DNA of 64,000 bases, from the NCBI RefSeq assembly GCF_003992725.1, contig NZ_RZNF01000007.1, positions 372,001 to 436,000 on the forward strand, given 5' to 3'. The DNA comes from Rhodomicrobium lacus. Its GTDB lineage: Bacteria; Pseudomonadota; Alphaproteobacteria; Rhizobiales; Rhodomicrobiaceae. Positions 1 through 8,751 of this stretch are shown piece by piece. The notes beneath the pieces were generated by a model, which did no database searches, had not been told where the DNA came from, and saw only the letters and a list, made by a program, of their open reading frames with translations. Position numbers and translations under genes: made by a program. Numbering within the stretch: the first letter of the stretch is position 1; every line of letters begins with the position of its first letter.

Positions 1-534
1 CAATCCGAACAGGATGCTCCAGATGTCGTGATCGCCGCCATGATAGCCGGGCGGAAGCGTATCGGGACCGTGCGCGTTCGGGCCGGGCGTGCCGCGCAGC
101 ACGCTCAGTTGCACGAACATGAAGATGGAAAAGCCGGTCAGCACGGCGGCAAGGAAGCCGGACGAGGCAGGCGTTCCCGTGTCGAGCGTATCCGTCATCG
201 GCACAAGCGCCATGGCTATGGAGAAGCCGAAATAAGAATACCAAAGCCAGCGCGGCAAGTTGCGGTCGTGAAGGCGCTTCACGGACAGCGCGCTCATGGG
301 CCAGGCTATGAGGGCGAAATAGCTGAGCCAGACCGGTTCCCACAAGCCCGACTGGTCGGCGGGGCGCTGCCAGACCGCAGGCGCGAGCGGATCGCCGGTC
401 GCGAGCCACGAAAGGAGCGCGGCGAAGGCGAGACCGGCGCCCGTTACCGCGAGACTTCCGCCCCAGTATGTCAGCCGGTTGATGCGGCCGTGAAAGCCGA
501 ACAACACTTCGCCCCAACCCATCGGATTCTCCAT
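1..534 (-). CDS. DUF805 family inner-membrane protein (3' end outside window)
   Basis: Reading leftwards from an ATG at 534 the frame stays open for 178 codons to the window edge, so the C-terminus is missing. The protein opens with a short polar stretch (MENPMGWGEVLFGFHGRIN) followed by RLTYW, the FxGRInRxxyW pattern seen at the start of DUF805 proteins. Hydrophobic segments follow at about residues 28-45, 73-88, 103-118 and 130-147, with the family-typical SVKRLHDRNLPRW loop (arginine, histidine, aspartate) between the second and third. Function of the family is unknown. An alternative ATG lies at 522. No gene occupies the 186 bases between it and dapD. Confidence 0.75.
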   Translation of the reverse strand, partial: MENPMGWGEVLFGFHGRINRLTYWGGSLAVTGAGLAFAALLSWLATGDPLAPAVWQRPADQSGLWEPVWLSYFALIAWPMSALSVKRLHDRNLPRWLWYSYFGFSIAMALVPMTDTLDTGTPASSGFLAAVLTGFSIFMFVQLSVLRGTPGPNAHGPDTLPPGYHGGDHDIWSILFGL

Positions 535-720
535 CGCGCTCCCGGCGCCTTGAGTTTCCCGCATTTCATCGCAGAGCCGGAAGCCCGGTCTGTTGTTGCG
601 GCCTTTTGCGTTTCGCAAGGAAGCGCAGACGGCTCGGTCACCCGTGATTTAACGCCAACACGGCATTTACAAACGCCCGCGACCAGCCCCGTTCAATCGG
701 AACATTCAACGCGCGACACT

Positions 721-1560
721 CTATTCGCGCAGGAGATCGTTGATCGACGTCTTCGAGCGCGTCTTCTCATCGACGCGCTTCACGATCACCGCGCAGTAAA
801 GCGACGGACCCGGCTCGCCTGAAGGCAGGGCCTTGCCCGGCATCGCTCCCGACACGACCACCGAATAAGGCGGCACGCGGCCATAGAAAACCTCGCCCGT
901 CGCGCGATCCACGATTTTCGTCGACTGCCCGAGATAAACGCCCATCGACAGGACCGAGCCTTCGCCCACGATGACGCCCTCGGCCACCTCCGCGCGCGCG
1001 CCGATGAAGCAATTGTCCTCGATGATGACGGGGCCGGCCTGAAGCGGTTCCAGCACGCCGCCGATACCCGCGCCGCCCGAAAGGTGCACGTGTTTGCCGA
1101 TCTGCGCGCAAGAGCCGACGGTCGCCCAGGTGTCGACCATCGTGCCTTCGCCGACATGGGCGCCGACATTCACGAAGGACGGCATCAGCACCACGTTCTT
1201 CTCGATGAAGGCGGAGCGGCGCACGATGGACCCCGGAAGCGCGCGGAAGCCGGCGGCGCGAAAGCGCGCCTCGTCCCAGCCCGCAAACTTCGACGGAACC
1301 TTGTCCCACCACGGCCCCGGCGCTTCGCCGTCGCCGAGAAGTGTGTTGTCGTTCAGGCGGAACGAGAGAAGCACCGCCTTCTTCAGCCACTGGTTCACGA
1401 CCCATTCGCCGCCAACCTTCTCGGCCACGCGAGCCTTGCCCTCGTCGAGAAGCGAAAGTGCCGCTTCGACCGCCTCGGCAATTTCACCTTTCTGCCCGAA
1501 CCGGATGGACTGGCGATCCTCGAACGCGGCGTCGATGACCGCCTTCAAATCATTCGTCAT
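721..1560 (-). CDS. dapD: 2,3,4,5-tetrahydropyridine-2,6-dicarboxylate N-succinyltransferase
   Basis: Transfers a succinyl group from succinyl-CoA to tetrahydrodipicolinate in the succinylase branch of lysine and meso-diaminopimelate synthesis, in the cytoplasm. The 279-residue product has the usual family length. The N-terminal third is helical ([17 protein letters not shown]), and from about residue 95 to 235 it shows the hexapeptide-repeat pattern of a left-handed beta helix ([40 protein letters not shown]). I chose the ATG at 1560; extending upstream adds an arginine-rich segment with no homology character. Other steps of the same pathway are in the window (dapF at 24.1 kb and a DapC-like aminotransferase at 47.2 kb), but dapD is not in an operon with them. 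Confidence 0.95.
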   Translation of the reverse strand: MTNDLKAVIDAAFEDRQSIRFGQKGEIAEAVEAALSLLDEGKARVAEKVGGEWVVNQWLKKAVLLSFRLNDNTLLGDGEAPGPWWDKVPSKFAGWDEARFRAAGFRALPGSIVRRSAFIEKNVVLMPSFVNVGAHVGEGTMVDTWATVGSCAQIGKHVHLSGGAGIGGVLEPLQAGPVIIEDNCFIGARAEVAEGVIVGEGSVLSMGVYLGQSTKIVDRATGEVFYGRVPPYSVVVSGAMPGKALPSGEPGPSLYCAVIVKRVDEKTRSKTSINDLLRE

Positions 1561-1758
1561 GGGTGGAAACCTCCCGCTTTCTTTCCTGCAAGTGCGTGCC
1601 CTCCGGCGACGCCCTCTGTCAAGCCGCTTGGACCGCCTGAAGGATCGCATCCTGCGGCTTAACGCGGTCTTCAGCACACAACCCGAAAGCGCACAGCGCG
1701 GTCGGGCGCATCCGCTATTCTGGCCATGAAGTCCCAGAAAACGCGAGTGAGGGGTCTA

Positions 1759-2283
1759 ATGTCAGGTTTCCCGTCCAGGCGCGCGTCGCTTGCTTGTTGT
1801 GCGATGCTGGTTTTCGCATTCGGCATCGGAGCGGCGACGGCGGCCGGGTTCGAATGCCCGGAGATCGGCAAGGGCGAGGTGCGGATTTCCCCCGTGCAGG
1901 CGAAGGTCTTCACGGACGGCAACTCCGCCGATCTAGCGAACGAGATCACGAGCCTGATCGTAAGCCTCAAGTCCCAGCGGCCCGGCATCGACTATTCGAG
2001 CCTTCTCAACGCAGCGATGGCGGCTTACTGCCCGGTCATCGCGGATGCAAAGAACCTCAGCACGCAGGAGAAGTCGGCCCGCATCTGGAAGTTCGAGGCG
2101 GTGCTGCGCGAGAGACTCGCCGCCCAGATCTCATCGGGTGGCGATTCGTCGATCCTGGCGCAGGTGGACATCTCGCCGACCGTCTACGAGGCGTTGCGCG
2201 AGAAGGCAGCATCGCTCGGCCAAACGCCCTCGAAATACATGGCGTCCATCCTCGACAAGGCGGCATCGGAAGCCGGCCAATAG
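1759..2283 (+). CDS. secreted protein of unknown function
   Basis: A 174-residue protein I do not recognise. From the ATG at 1759, preceded by a good ribosome site (GAGGGG), it starts with a basic n-region and a hydrophobic stretch ending in an Ala-rich cleavage zone (GIGAATAAG), so export to the periplasm is likely. The mature part has two cysteines (FECPEIG and AAYCPVI) that could form a disulfide, and the C-terminus (ISPTVYEALREKAASLGQTP) resembles the short helical tails of small DNA-binding proteins, though on an exported protein that is probably coincidence. An upstream in-frame ATG at 1726 exists but lacks a ribosome site. It stands alone between divergent dapD and the next plus-strand gene. 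Confidence 0.6.
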   Translation: MSGFPSRRASLACCAMLVFAFGIGAATAAGFECPEIGKGEVRISPVQAKVFTDGNSADLANEITSLIVSLKSQRPGIDYSSLLNAAMAAYCPVIADAKNLSTQEKSARIWKFEAVLRERLAAQISSGGDSSILAQVDISPTVYEALREKAASLGQTPSKYMASILDKAASEAGQ

Positions 2284-2415
2284 GTTTGCCTCTGATCCAG
2301 CGCGCCAGATAAACTTTGAGACAATTTTGCGGGGAACCGCATGACATCGGGCGTGTCCACCTCACAAGAGCGCGGCGTAACAGCGACCGCGCCGGATGAG
2401 TGAGGTGTTCACGAC

Positions 2416-2841
2416 ATGACAATCAAAACCATCGCTGGAGCGGCTCTCGTCGCCGCAACACTTGCTCTGCCTGTGCAGTCGGCATCGGCGGCGCCCCTAT
2501 CGTCTTCTGCCGCCGTTCTGACGCAGGCCGCGGCTCAGTCGGGTGTCGAAAAGGTGCACTGGCGCGGCCATCGCGGCTATTACGGCCACCGGAGATGGGG
2601 GCACAGGCACTGGGGCGGCCCTCGCGGACCGTTCTTCGCGCCGTTTGCATATGGTTATTATCCGCGCTATCGGCCCTATCGCTACGGCTACTACCCGCGC
2701 CACAGATACTATCGCTACGGGTATTACGGATATCCGCGCTACTACCGCAGCGGCTATTACGGCGGGTGGGGTGCACCGTACTACGGTTACGGGGGCTACG
2801 GCTGGGGACGCCCCGGCCTGAGCATCGGCTTCGGCTTCTAG
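2416..2841 (+). CDS. secreted Tyr/Gly/Arg-rich repeat protein
   Basis: The 141-residue product starts with a clear signal peptide (MTIKTIAGAALVAATLALP, then an ASA-type cleavage at about residue 25). Residues 48-135 are extremely rich in tyrosine, glycine, arginine and histidine, with irregular repeats of the form YYPRYRPYRYGYYPRH and YYGYPRYYRSGYYG. Short Gly/Tyr-rich secreted proteins of this kind are common in Hyphomicrobiales and mostly uncharacterised. Composition suggests a low-complexity, possibly surface- or polysaccharide-associated protein; that is inference. The start at 2416 follows a GAGTGAGG stretch. A GC-rich hairpin follows the stop codon. Confidence 0.7.
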   Translation: MTIKTIAGAALVAATLALPVQSASAAPLSSSAAVLTQAAAQSGVEKVHWRGHRGYYGHRRWGHRHWGGPRGPFFAPFAYGYYPRYRPYRYGYYPRHRYYRYGYYGYPRYYRSGYYGGWGAPYYGYGGYGWGRPGLSIGFGF

Positions 2842-2851
2842 GTATCAGCGG

Positions 2852-2886
2852 GGCGGGCGTGCCGATCAGGGCGCCCGCCTGCTTTT
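2852..2886 (+). terminator. hairpin terminator shared by convergent genes
   Basis: Perfect 8-base stem GGCGGGCG / CGCCCGCC (2852-2859 with 2872-2879) with a 12-base loop, followed by TGCTTTTCGTTT. It sits 10 bases after the stop of the Tyr-rich gene and about 20 bases before the end of the convergent methyltransferase gene. Confidence 0.6.
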
Positions 2887-2904
2887 CGTTTGAAGCGCGG
2901 CAGT

Positions 2905-3855
2905 CTACTGATTTGACGGGTTTGCTTCGGGCGAGCGGGTATTCAATTCGCTCGAAAACGCGCCGGACGACAGGGGAGCCGCATCGGCCGGTTGCGTCTT
3001 TTCGGGCTCCGCCTTTTCAGACTGAACCTCGTCGGCGCTAATCGTATCGGATGGCGGCTCGTCCGGTGAAAGCGCGTTCGTTGCCGCCTCCTGCGGCGTG
3101 AGTTCGTACAGCAGGAAAGACTCGATATAGATCGACTTTTCCAGCGCCAGCCTTGCCTTGAAGCCCGCTTCAGCGATTTCGCGATCGAAGAAATCGAGAT
3201 CGGAATCGGACGAGATCATGAGATACATCCGGCCGTCCGGTTTCAGCCGCGCACGCGCCTGACGGAAAAGGCCGCGCAGGTTCAGATTATCCGGCCCCGA
3301 ATGCCAACCGGCATCGGCGAGATCGCGCGTCTTGCCTGCATGCTTCGGCGGGCTTGAGAAAATGACGTCGAAGATCGGGCGCGCCGGAATCGCATCCATA
3401 AGATTGCAACACAGACCTTTCACGTTCGGGCCGTAACCGTTCGCCTCCGCGTTCTGGACGGCGGCGTCGGCGGCGTTCGGGTTGATGTCGAGCGCGAGCA
3501 CGAAATCCGCGCCCGCGCGTGCCGCCGCCAGCGCGAGAATGCCCGAGCCGGTGCCGATATCGGCAACCACCTTGCCCCTGAGATCGAGGCCGTCGATGAA
3601 GTGAGCGAAGGTCTCGCTCGAAATGAAATAGCGCGGATGGAAGACGGTCGGCGGCACCTCCAGCATGAAGCCGGCTGCTTTCGCGCGCTGCGTATCATCG
3701 TGGTTCAGCACGAAATGATAGGACAGATAGTGCAGCGTGCTGCGCAGGGCCTTGCGAAACGCCGACTGCGGACGCCCGCGCCTGTCGAGCGCCGAGGGCG
3801 CCGCGCCACCAGCGGCGACCGGATTATGCGAAGCCTGTCCCAATACCTGATCCAT
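2905..3855 (-). CDS. class I SAM-dependent methyltransferase
   Basis: A 316-residue protein with the Rossmann-fold methyltransferase signature: motif I VADIGTGSGILALAAARAG (about residues 97-115), acidic motif LALDINPNA about 20 residues later, and SSPPKHAG near residues 167-174 in the position of the NPPY catalytic motif of HemK/PrmA/RlmG-type enzymes. That motif suggests methylation of an amide or amino nitrogen on protein or nucleic acid, but SSPP is a departure and the substrate cannot be told. After about residue 255 the chain becomes a low-complexity, Ser/Glu/Pro-rich tail. I chose the ATG at 3855 (AGGGGTG upstream); an in-frame ATG at 3915 would overlap the deaminase gene by 37 bases. 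Confidence 0.8.
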   Translation of the reverse strand: MDQVLGQASHNPVAAGGAAPSALDRRGRPQSAFRKALRSTLHYLSYHFVLNHDDTQRAKAAGFMLEVPPTVFHPRYFISSETFAHFIDGLDLRGKVVADIGTGSGILALAAARAGADFVLALDINPNAADAAVQNAEANGYGPNVKGLCCNLMDAIPARPIFDVIFSSPPKHAGKTRDLADAGWHSGPDNLNLRGLFRQARARLKPDGRMYLMISSDSDLDFFDREIAEAGFKARLALEKSIYIESFLLYELTPQEAATNALSPDEPPSDTISADEVQSEKAEPEKTQPADAAPLSSGAFSSELNTRSPEANPSNQ

Positions 3856-3878
3856 GACGAACACCCCTGCGGTTAGCG

Positions 3879-4517
3879 TTAGCGGTCTGAAAGCTGTGCG
3901 TGCTTGTCGCGCCATGCGGCGAGACGAAGGAACGGCAGGACGACGCGCTGCGCCATCGAGGGCCCGCGCGCCGGAAGACGTCGCGGCTCGTCCCGTTGCG
4001 CGGTTTCGTCAGCCAGCGCGCCGCGAAGACGCGCGAGTTCCGTGGCAACGGGGTTCCATTCACGCCAGGCCGCCAGGGCTTCTTCCGCAAGGAGGCCGCT
4101 AACGACTTCGGGCGCGGGGCCGAAGATCGGCAATTGCCGGCCCAGTTCTTCGTCGTGGAGGATCGTCCATTTGGAGACGCCTCCCATCGCGGGCGAGGCG
4201 AGCGCATAGGCGACGCGTCCGACCCAGGCTTCGCGAATGCAGAAGGAGCACATCGCGCACGGTTCGACGGTGGAATAGAGCGTCGACCGGGCAAGTCCCC
4301 CACGGCCAACGGCCTTCAATGCGGCGGCAATTGCGATGATTTCGGCATGACGGGAGAAGTCGGCGTCGCGCATCGCGCGGTTCCCCGCTTCGGCGACGAT
4401 TTCGCCATCGAGCGCAACGAGCGCGCCGAACGGATAATCACCGTCCCGGGTCGCTTCCCGCGAAAGCTCGATGCACCTGAGCATCATCGCCTCGTCGGCC
4501 GCATTCCACCATGCCAT
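3879..4517 (-). CDS. cytidine/deoxycytidylate deaminase family nucleoside deaminase
   Basis: Carries the zinc-dependent deaminase signature: HAE (residues 57-59 from the ATG at 4517) and PCAMC (86-90), giving the zinc ligands His57, Cys87 and Cys90 and the proton shuttle Glu59. The spacing and SRHAEIIAI context fit the guanine deaminase/TadA-like branch rather than classic cytidine deaminase. At 212 residues it is longer than TadA (about 150), with an Arg-rich C-terminal extension of some 50 residues of unknown role. Substrate is therefore uncertain (guanine, an adenosine in tRNA, or another base). It lies 23 bases upstream of the methyltransferase gene on the same strand, so the two are probably co-transcribed. 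The ribosome site is weak; an ATG at 4583 is the alternative start. Confidence 0.8.
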   Translation of the reverse strand: MAWWNAADEAMMLRCIELSREATRDGDYPFGALVALDGEIVAEAGNRAMRDADFSRHAEIIAIAAALKAVGRGGLARSTLYSTVEPCAMCSFCIREAWVGRVAYALASPAMGGVSKWTILHDEELGRQLPIFGPAPEVVSGLLAEEALAAWREWNPVATELARLRGALADETAQRDEPRRLPARGPSMAQRVVLPFLRLAAWRDKHAQLSDR

Positions 4518-4812
4518 GACGCAGACCCTTCCCGCCGCCGCCCCCGACGTCACACGCCGGAAGCACGAAAAACTCTCGACCATTTATAGGGATAATGGCT
4601 TCAGGCTGGCTTAAGCGGGGACGGACAGAATCGTGCGCTGTCTTGTCGATCCGTTTTTCATATCGGTGCGGGACGTTTTGCGGATCGGCTTCGCAACTTC
4701 TGCGGGGCGGCAGGGGTGCCTTAACATCTTTTAATTTGGCGGCAAGTGGTTTGTAATATTCGCCTTCTTATATCAATGAGACGACGTAAATGTTTCAGGG
4801 GACAGCTGACCG

Positions 4813-6408
4813 ATGGCTACAGGACAACTAGAAGATGCGCGGATAGGCAAGCGGGCCTACGGACGCGTGAAGTCAGCGGGCGCCTTTCTCGGCGCAGGGC
4901 TTCTCGGCGCGGGCCTGCTGACGGCGATGCCCGCCGTGCCCTTCCACAGCGGGGCCGCATTTGCGCAGGAAGCAAAGCAGGGGCCGCTGCCCGGCTCGCC
5001 TCCCACATTCGCCGATCTCGCGGACAAGGTCCGTCCGGCCGTGGTGAGCGTGAACGTAAAATCCCGCGGCACCGCCGGCGAAACCTCGCAAAGAGATTTG
5101 CCCGACCTTCCGCCGGACCACCCGCTGCGCGAGTTCTTCGACCAGTTCAAGCATAACCAGCCTGAGCGCCGCCCCTCCCGTGCGCAAGGTTCCGGGTTCC
5201 TCATCTCACCGGACGGCTATGTGGTGACGAACCACCACGTTGCCGACAAGGTGGACGAGATCGAGATCACCTTCGAGAACGAAGAGAAGTACAAGGCGAA
5301 GGTCGTCGGCTCGGATGCGCGCACCGATATCGCGCTGTTGAAAATCGACTCCAAGAAGAAGTTCGACAACTGGCTCGAATTCGAAGACACCCCGCCGCGC
5401 GTCGGCGACTGGGTGCTGGCGGTCGGCAATCCGTTCGGACTCGGCGGCACGGTGACGGCGGGTATCGTCTCGGCGAATGGCCGCGACATCGGCTCCGGTC
5501 CTTATGACTTCCTCCAGATCGACGCGGCGGTAAACCGCGGCAATTCCGGCGGCCCCGCTGTGGACCTCAAGGGCCGTGTCGTCGGCGTGAACACCGCGAT
5601 CTATTCGCCGTCGGGCGGCAGCGTCGGCATCGCGTTCGCCATCCCTGCTTCCACCGCCAAGGACGTCGTCGACAAGCTTCGCGACAAGGGCAAGGTGTCG
5701 AGCGGTTGGCTCGGCGTTCAGATCCAGAATCTCGACGAGAATATTGCCGAGAGCCAGGGGCTGAAGACCGCGAAGGGTGCGCTCGTCGCGAAGATCATCG
5801 CGGATGGCCCCGCCGCGAAATCCGAACTCAAGGCCCGCGACGTGATTCAGCAGGTTAACGGTCGGTCCGTCAGCAACTCGCGCGAACTCGCCCGCACCAT
5901 CGCAGCCCTTCCGCCCGGCGCCGATGCAAAGCTTCGCGTTTTCCGCAATGGCGAAGAACGCGAAGTCACGGTCAAGCTCGGCGAATTCCCCGCTAACGAC
6001 AAGCTTGCCTCTCTTCAGGGCGGAAATGACGACAGCGACAGCAGCGCTTCAGGCAAGGAGCTGGAAGACCTCGGCCTGACGCTCATCCCCGCGCCCGAGT
6101 TTCCCGGCGCCAAGACCAAGGAAGGCGTCGCCATCGTGAACGTCGATCCGAACTCCAAGGCCGCCGACCAGGGTCTGCGCCGCGGCGACGTGATCGTCGA
6201 AGTGAACGGCAAGACGGTCTCCTCGCCCGACGACGTCGTGGACGGCATCCGCGACGCGCGCCAGAAGAACAAGAAAAACGTTCTGCTTCAGGTGAGGAGC
6301 CGCGACCAGCAGCGCTTCATCGGCCTTCCCATCGACAAGTCCGACGAAGACAAGGAAAGCGAAGCCAAGGAGTCTACGGGCTCCGACAAGAACAAGGGCA
6401 AGCGCTAG
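4813..6408 (+). CDS. degP: periplasmic serine protease/chaperone, DegP (Do) family
   Basis: A 531-residue HtrA-type protease that degrades or refolds damaged envelope proteins. A hydrophobic export segment lies at about residues 21-51 after an unusually long charged N-terminus, ending near AAFAQ. The trypsin-like domain shows all three catalytic residues: His142 in VVTNHHVAD, Asp172 in RTDIALLK and Ser245 in GNSGGP. Two PDZ domains follow (about 290-385 and 410-510), the first with the usual GWLGVQIQ entry. The C-terminus is Lys/Glu/Asp-rich. A two-component system follows at once and probably governs or responds to envelope stress; this order ending in glnE recurs in Hyphomicrobiales. The TAG stop codon is also the first bases of a palindromic element. 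Confidence 0.95.
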   Translation: MATGQLEDARIGKRAYGRVKSAGAFLGAGLLGAGLLTAMPAVPFHSGAAFAQEAKQGPLPGSPPTFADLADKVRPAVVSVNVKSRGTAGETSQRDLPDLPPDHPLREFFDQFKHNQPERRPSRAQGSGFLISPDGYVVTNHHVADKVDEIEITFENEEKYKAKVVGSDARTDIALLKIDSKKKFDNWLEFEDTPPRVGDWVLAVGNPFGLGGTVTAGIVSANGRDIGSGPYDFLQIDAAVNRGNSGGPAVDLKGRVVGVNTAIYSPSGGSVGIAFAIPASTAKDVVDKLRDKGKVSSGWLGVQIQNLDENIAESQGLKTAKGALVAKIIADGPAAKSELKARDVIQQVNGRSVSNSRELARTIAALPPGADAKLRVFRNGEEREVTVKLGEFPANDKLASLQGGNDDSDSSASGKELEDLGLTLIPAPEFPGAKTKEGVAIVNVDPNSKAADQGLRRGDVIVEVNGKTVSSPDDVVDGIRDARQKNKKNVLLQVRSRDQQRFIGLPIDKSDEDKESEAKESTGSDKNKGKR

Positions 6409-6501
6409 TGGAGCGAATTTGACATTTGAGTCCCGGTGGCTGCGAGCTCTCGCTAGCAAGCGTGCTGCAAACGGATGCAAATGTCGGAATCGGACCACTA
6501 A
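6405..6501. repeat. CTAG-bounded palindromic element (A/B chimera)
   Basis: A 97-base element beginning CTAGTGGAGC and ending GGACCACTA. Its left half is the reverse complement of the right half of the element at 44188-44265 (shared words GAATTTGACATTTGAG and CCCGGTGGC), while its right half is the reverse complement of the left half of the element at 44098-44174 (shared words CAAACGGATGCAAATGTC and GGACCACTA). The arms GACATTTG / CAAATGTC can pair. Its first bases supply the degP stop codon. This is a dispersed intergenic repeat with at least three copies in the window. Confidence 0.75.
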
Positions 6502-6611
6502 GGCTGGCCGGAAATGCCGCCTCGGGGCGGCATTTCCCATGATGATCGGTGAAGGCCGACGACATCGTCATCGGCCTTCCTCTTGAGCGGCGGACACAAG
6601 CAAGGTGAACC

Positions 6612-7292
6612 ATGCGGGTTCTGATCGTTGAGGATGATCGCACTGCGGCCGATTTTCTGGCCAAGGCGCTCGGTGAGGCCGGATTTCAGACCGAGATCGC
6701 GGGCGACGGCGAGACCGGTTTTGACAGTGCCACATCATCCAAATTCGGCGTTCTGATCGTGGACCGCATGCTGCCGAAGCTCGACGGTCTGACGCTCGTA
6801 GAGCGGCTTCGCGAGCGCGGCGACAGCACGCCGGTGCTGATCCTCTCGGCACTCGGCGCCGTGGACGACCGTGTGAAGGGTCTTCGCGCGGGTGGCGACG
6901 ACTACCTGCCGAAACCGTACAGCCTCGTGGAACTCGTCGCGCGCGTCGAGGCGCTTGCTCGGCGCGGTCCCACCGAACGCGCAGTGACGACCTACACGGT
7001 CGGCGATCTCGTGCTCGACCGCTTGTCTCACAAGGTATCGCGCGGCGGCGAAACCATCGTGCTCCAGCCGCGCGAATATCGGCTGCTCGAATATCTGATG
7101 AAGCATGCCGGGCAGGTGGTGACGCGCACCATGCTGCTCGAAAACGTGTGGGATTATCATTTCGACCCCCAGACGAACGTCATCGACGTGCATATTTCCC
7201 GGCTGCGCAGCAAGATCGACAAGGGGCAAGGCAAGCCGCTTCTGGAAACCGTACGCGGCGCGGGTTACATGATCCGCGATGAGCGTCGCTAA
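6612..7292 (+). CDS. OmpR/PhoB-family response regulator
   Basis: The 226-residue protein has a receiver domain (residues 1-115) with acidic pocket VEDD (7-10), phospho-acceptor Asp51 in LIVDRMLP and Lys in DYLPKPYS, followed by a winged-helix DNA-binding domain (about 128-224; REYRLLEYLMKHAGQVVTR and the recognition region DVHISRLRSKID). Ribosome site AAGGTGA sits just before the ATG. It overlaps the downstream kinase gene by 14 bases, so the pair is one transcription unit. The target genes are not shown by the sequence; position directly after degP suggests a role in envelope stress. Confidence 0.93.
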   Translation: MRVLIVEDDRTAADFLAKALGEAGFQTEIAGDGETGFDSATSSKFGVLIVDRMLPKLDGLTLVERLRERGDSTPVLILSALGAVDDRVKGLRAGGDDYLPKPYSLVELVARVEALARRGPTERAVTTYTVGDLVLDRLSHKVSRGGETIVLQPREYRLLEYLMKHAGQVVTRTMLLENVWDYHFDPQTNVIDVHISRLRSKIDKGQGKPLLETVRGAGYMIRDERR

Positions 7293-8751
7293 TTTCGTAA
7301 AACAGATTCCCCGCCTCGTTCTCGCGACGCCGTTCCGGCTGTTCGCGATCTATGTCTCGCTGTTCTGCGTCGCAGTCGCCGCAGTCTTCATCTATGTGAA
7401 CGTGGCGATGCAGGGATTTCTTGCGCACGAGGCGGAAGCAGCGGTCCAGACCGATTTCGACTTCCTCGCCGCGCGCTACAACGAAGGCGGACCGGCCGCG
7501 CTCGGCCCGGCCATCGCGGAGCGTTCCGCCGCGTCCAACAACGGCCTCTATCTTCTCACCGACGCCAACGGCCGCTGGCTCGCGGGCAATCTCGAAGCCG
7601 TGGCGGCCGATCTCTGGGCGACGCAAGGCGCGGCCCAATTCGCCTATCGCAAGCGCGGCAGCGATGTGCGGCAGCGGCAGGCGTTCGGCGTCGTGACGCG
7701 TCTGCCGAACGACCTCCATCTCATCGTCGCACGCGACATCGAAAACCAGGAGACGCTGAAGCGCCTGCTGCGCACCGCGTTTCTGCTCGGTTATGCGCTG
7801 ATCATCGCCATCGGCGCGGCGGGGGCCGTGATCGTGAGCCGCCGCATGCTGCGCCGCGTGGACGAAGCGTCGAGCACCGCCCGTGCGATCATGCAGGGCA
7901 ATCTCGCGCAGCGCGTTCCCGTGAGGGGGCGCGCCGACGAGTTCGACCGCCTCTCGGAAAATCTGAACGCGATGCTCGACCGCATCCAGGATCTCATGAT
8001 CGGACTGAAGAACGTATCCGACAACATCGCGCACGACCTGAAGACGCCGCTTCATCGCTTGCGCACGCGGGCGGAACGCGCGCTCCAGTCGAGCCCCTCG
8101 CCCGAGAAACTCACCGAAGCGCTGGGCAGCGTCATCGAGGAGGCCGACACCCTGATCCAGACTTTCGACGCGCTGCTCAGCATCGCGCGGCTCGAAGCGG
8201 GCTCGCGGTCGGAGAGCTTCGGGCCGCTGAATGTCTGCGCGCTCCTGAACGACGTCGCCGAGCTTTATGAGCCCGCGGCGGAAGAACAGGGTCTTTCGCT
8301 CGTCACCACCTGCGCCTCCGACGCCGTCATGATCGCGGGCGAGAAGCACCTCATCGTGCAGGCGGTAGCGAACCTGCTCGACAACGCGATGAAGTACGCC
8401 ATCCAGCCCGCCCCCGAGGGTGGGGCAAAACATCCCGCTGTTGAACTCGGCCTTGAGGACCGGGGCGATTTCATCGACATCCTTGTTTCAGACAATGGGC
8501 CGGGCATACCCGAGGCGGACCGCGAACGCGTGCTCCAGCGCTTTGTGCGTCTTCAGCCGAGCCGGTCGATTCCCGGCAGCGGGCTTGGCCTGTCGCTCGT
8601 CGCGGCGGTCGCGCGCCTGCATGAAGGGTCCGTCTCGCTCGAAGACAACGGGCCTGGGCTTCTCGTGCGGCTGCGGCTGAAGAAGAACCTCGTCGCGGCG
8701 TCGCAAAAAGCGCCCGGCGAAGAAGCCGAAATGGTGACGCATGCAGCCTGA
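7279..8751 (+). CDS. membrane sensor histidine kinase
   Basis: Partner of the preceding response regulator. The 490-residue protein has a transmembrane segment at about 20-42, a periplasmic sensor region of about 120 residues (roughly 43-163), a second membrane segment at 166-186, a HAMP linker (187-240), a dimerisation/phosphoacceptor domain with His252 in NIAHDLKTPLHR, and an HATPase domain with N-box NLLDNAMKYA (Asn369), G1 DNGPGIP and G2 GSGLGLSLV. A small spacer rich in Pro/Gly interrupts the ATP-lid region (about 376-390). The signal sensed is unknown. It overlaps glnE by 11 bases (ATG of glnE at 8741), suggesting translational coupling. Confidence 0.93.
   Translation: MSVANFVKQIPRLVLATPFRLFAIYVSLFCVAVAAVFIYVNVAMQGFLAHEAEAAVQTDFDFLAARYNEGGPAALGPAIAERSAASNNGLYLLTDANGRWLAGNLEAVAADLWATQGAAQFAYRKRGSDVRQRQAFGVVTRLPNDLHLIVARDIENQETLKRLLRTAFLLGYALIIAIGAAGAVIVSRRMLRRVDEASSTARAIMQGNLAQRVPVRGRADEFDRLSENLNAMLDRIQDLMIGLKNVSDNIAHDLKTPLHRLRTRAERALQSSPSPEKLTEALGSVIEEADTLIQTFDALLSIARLEAGSRSESFGPLNVCALLNDVAELYEPAAEEQGLSLVTTCASDAVMIAGEKHLIVQAVANLLDNAMKYAIQPAPEGGAKHPAVELGLEDRGDFIDILVSDNGPGIPEADRERVLQRFVRLQPSRSIPGSGLGLSLVAAVARLHEGSVSLEDNGPGLLVRLRLKKNLVAASQKAPGEEAEMVTHAA

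Noticed and set aside
1840-1866. TTCGAAT flanked by short complementary arms, like a tRNA T-arm
   Set aside because: It lies inside a signal-peptide coding frame, the loop is one base too long and no acceptor, D or anticodon arms are found around it.
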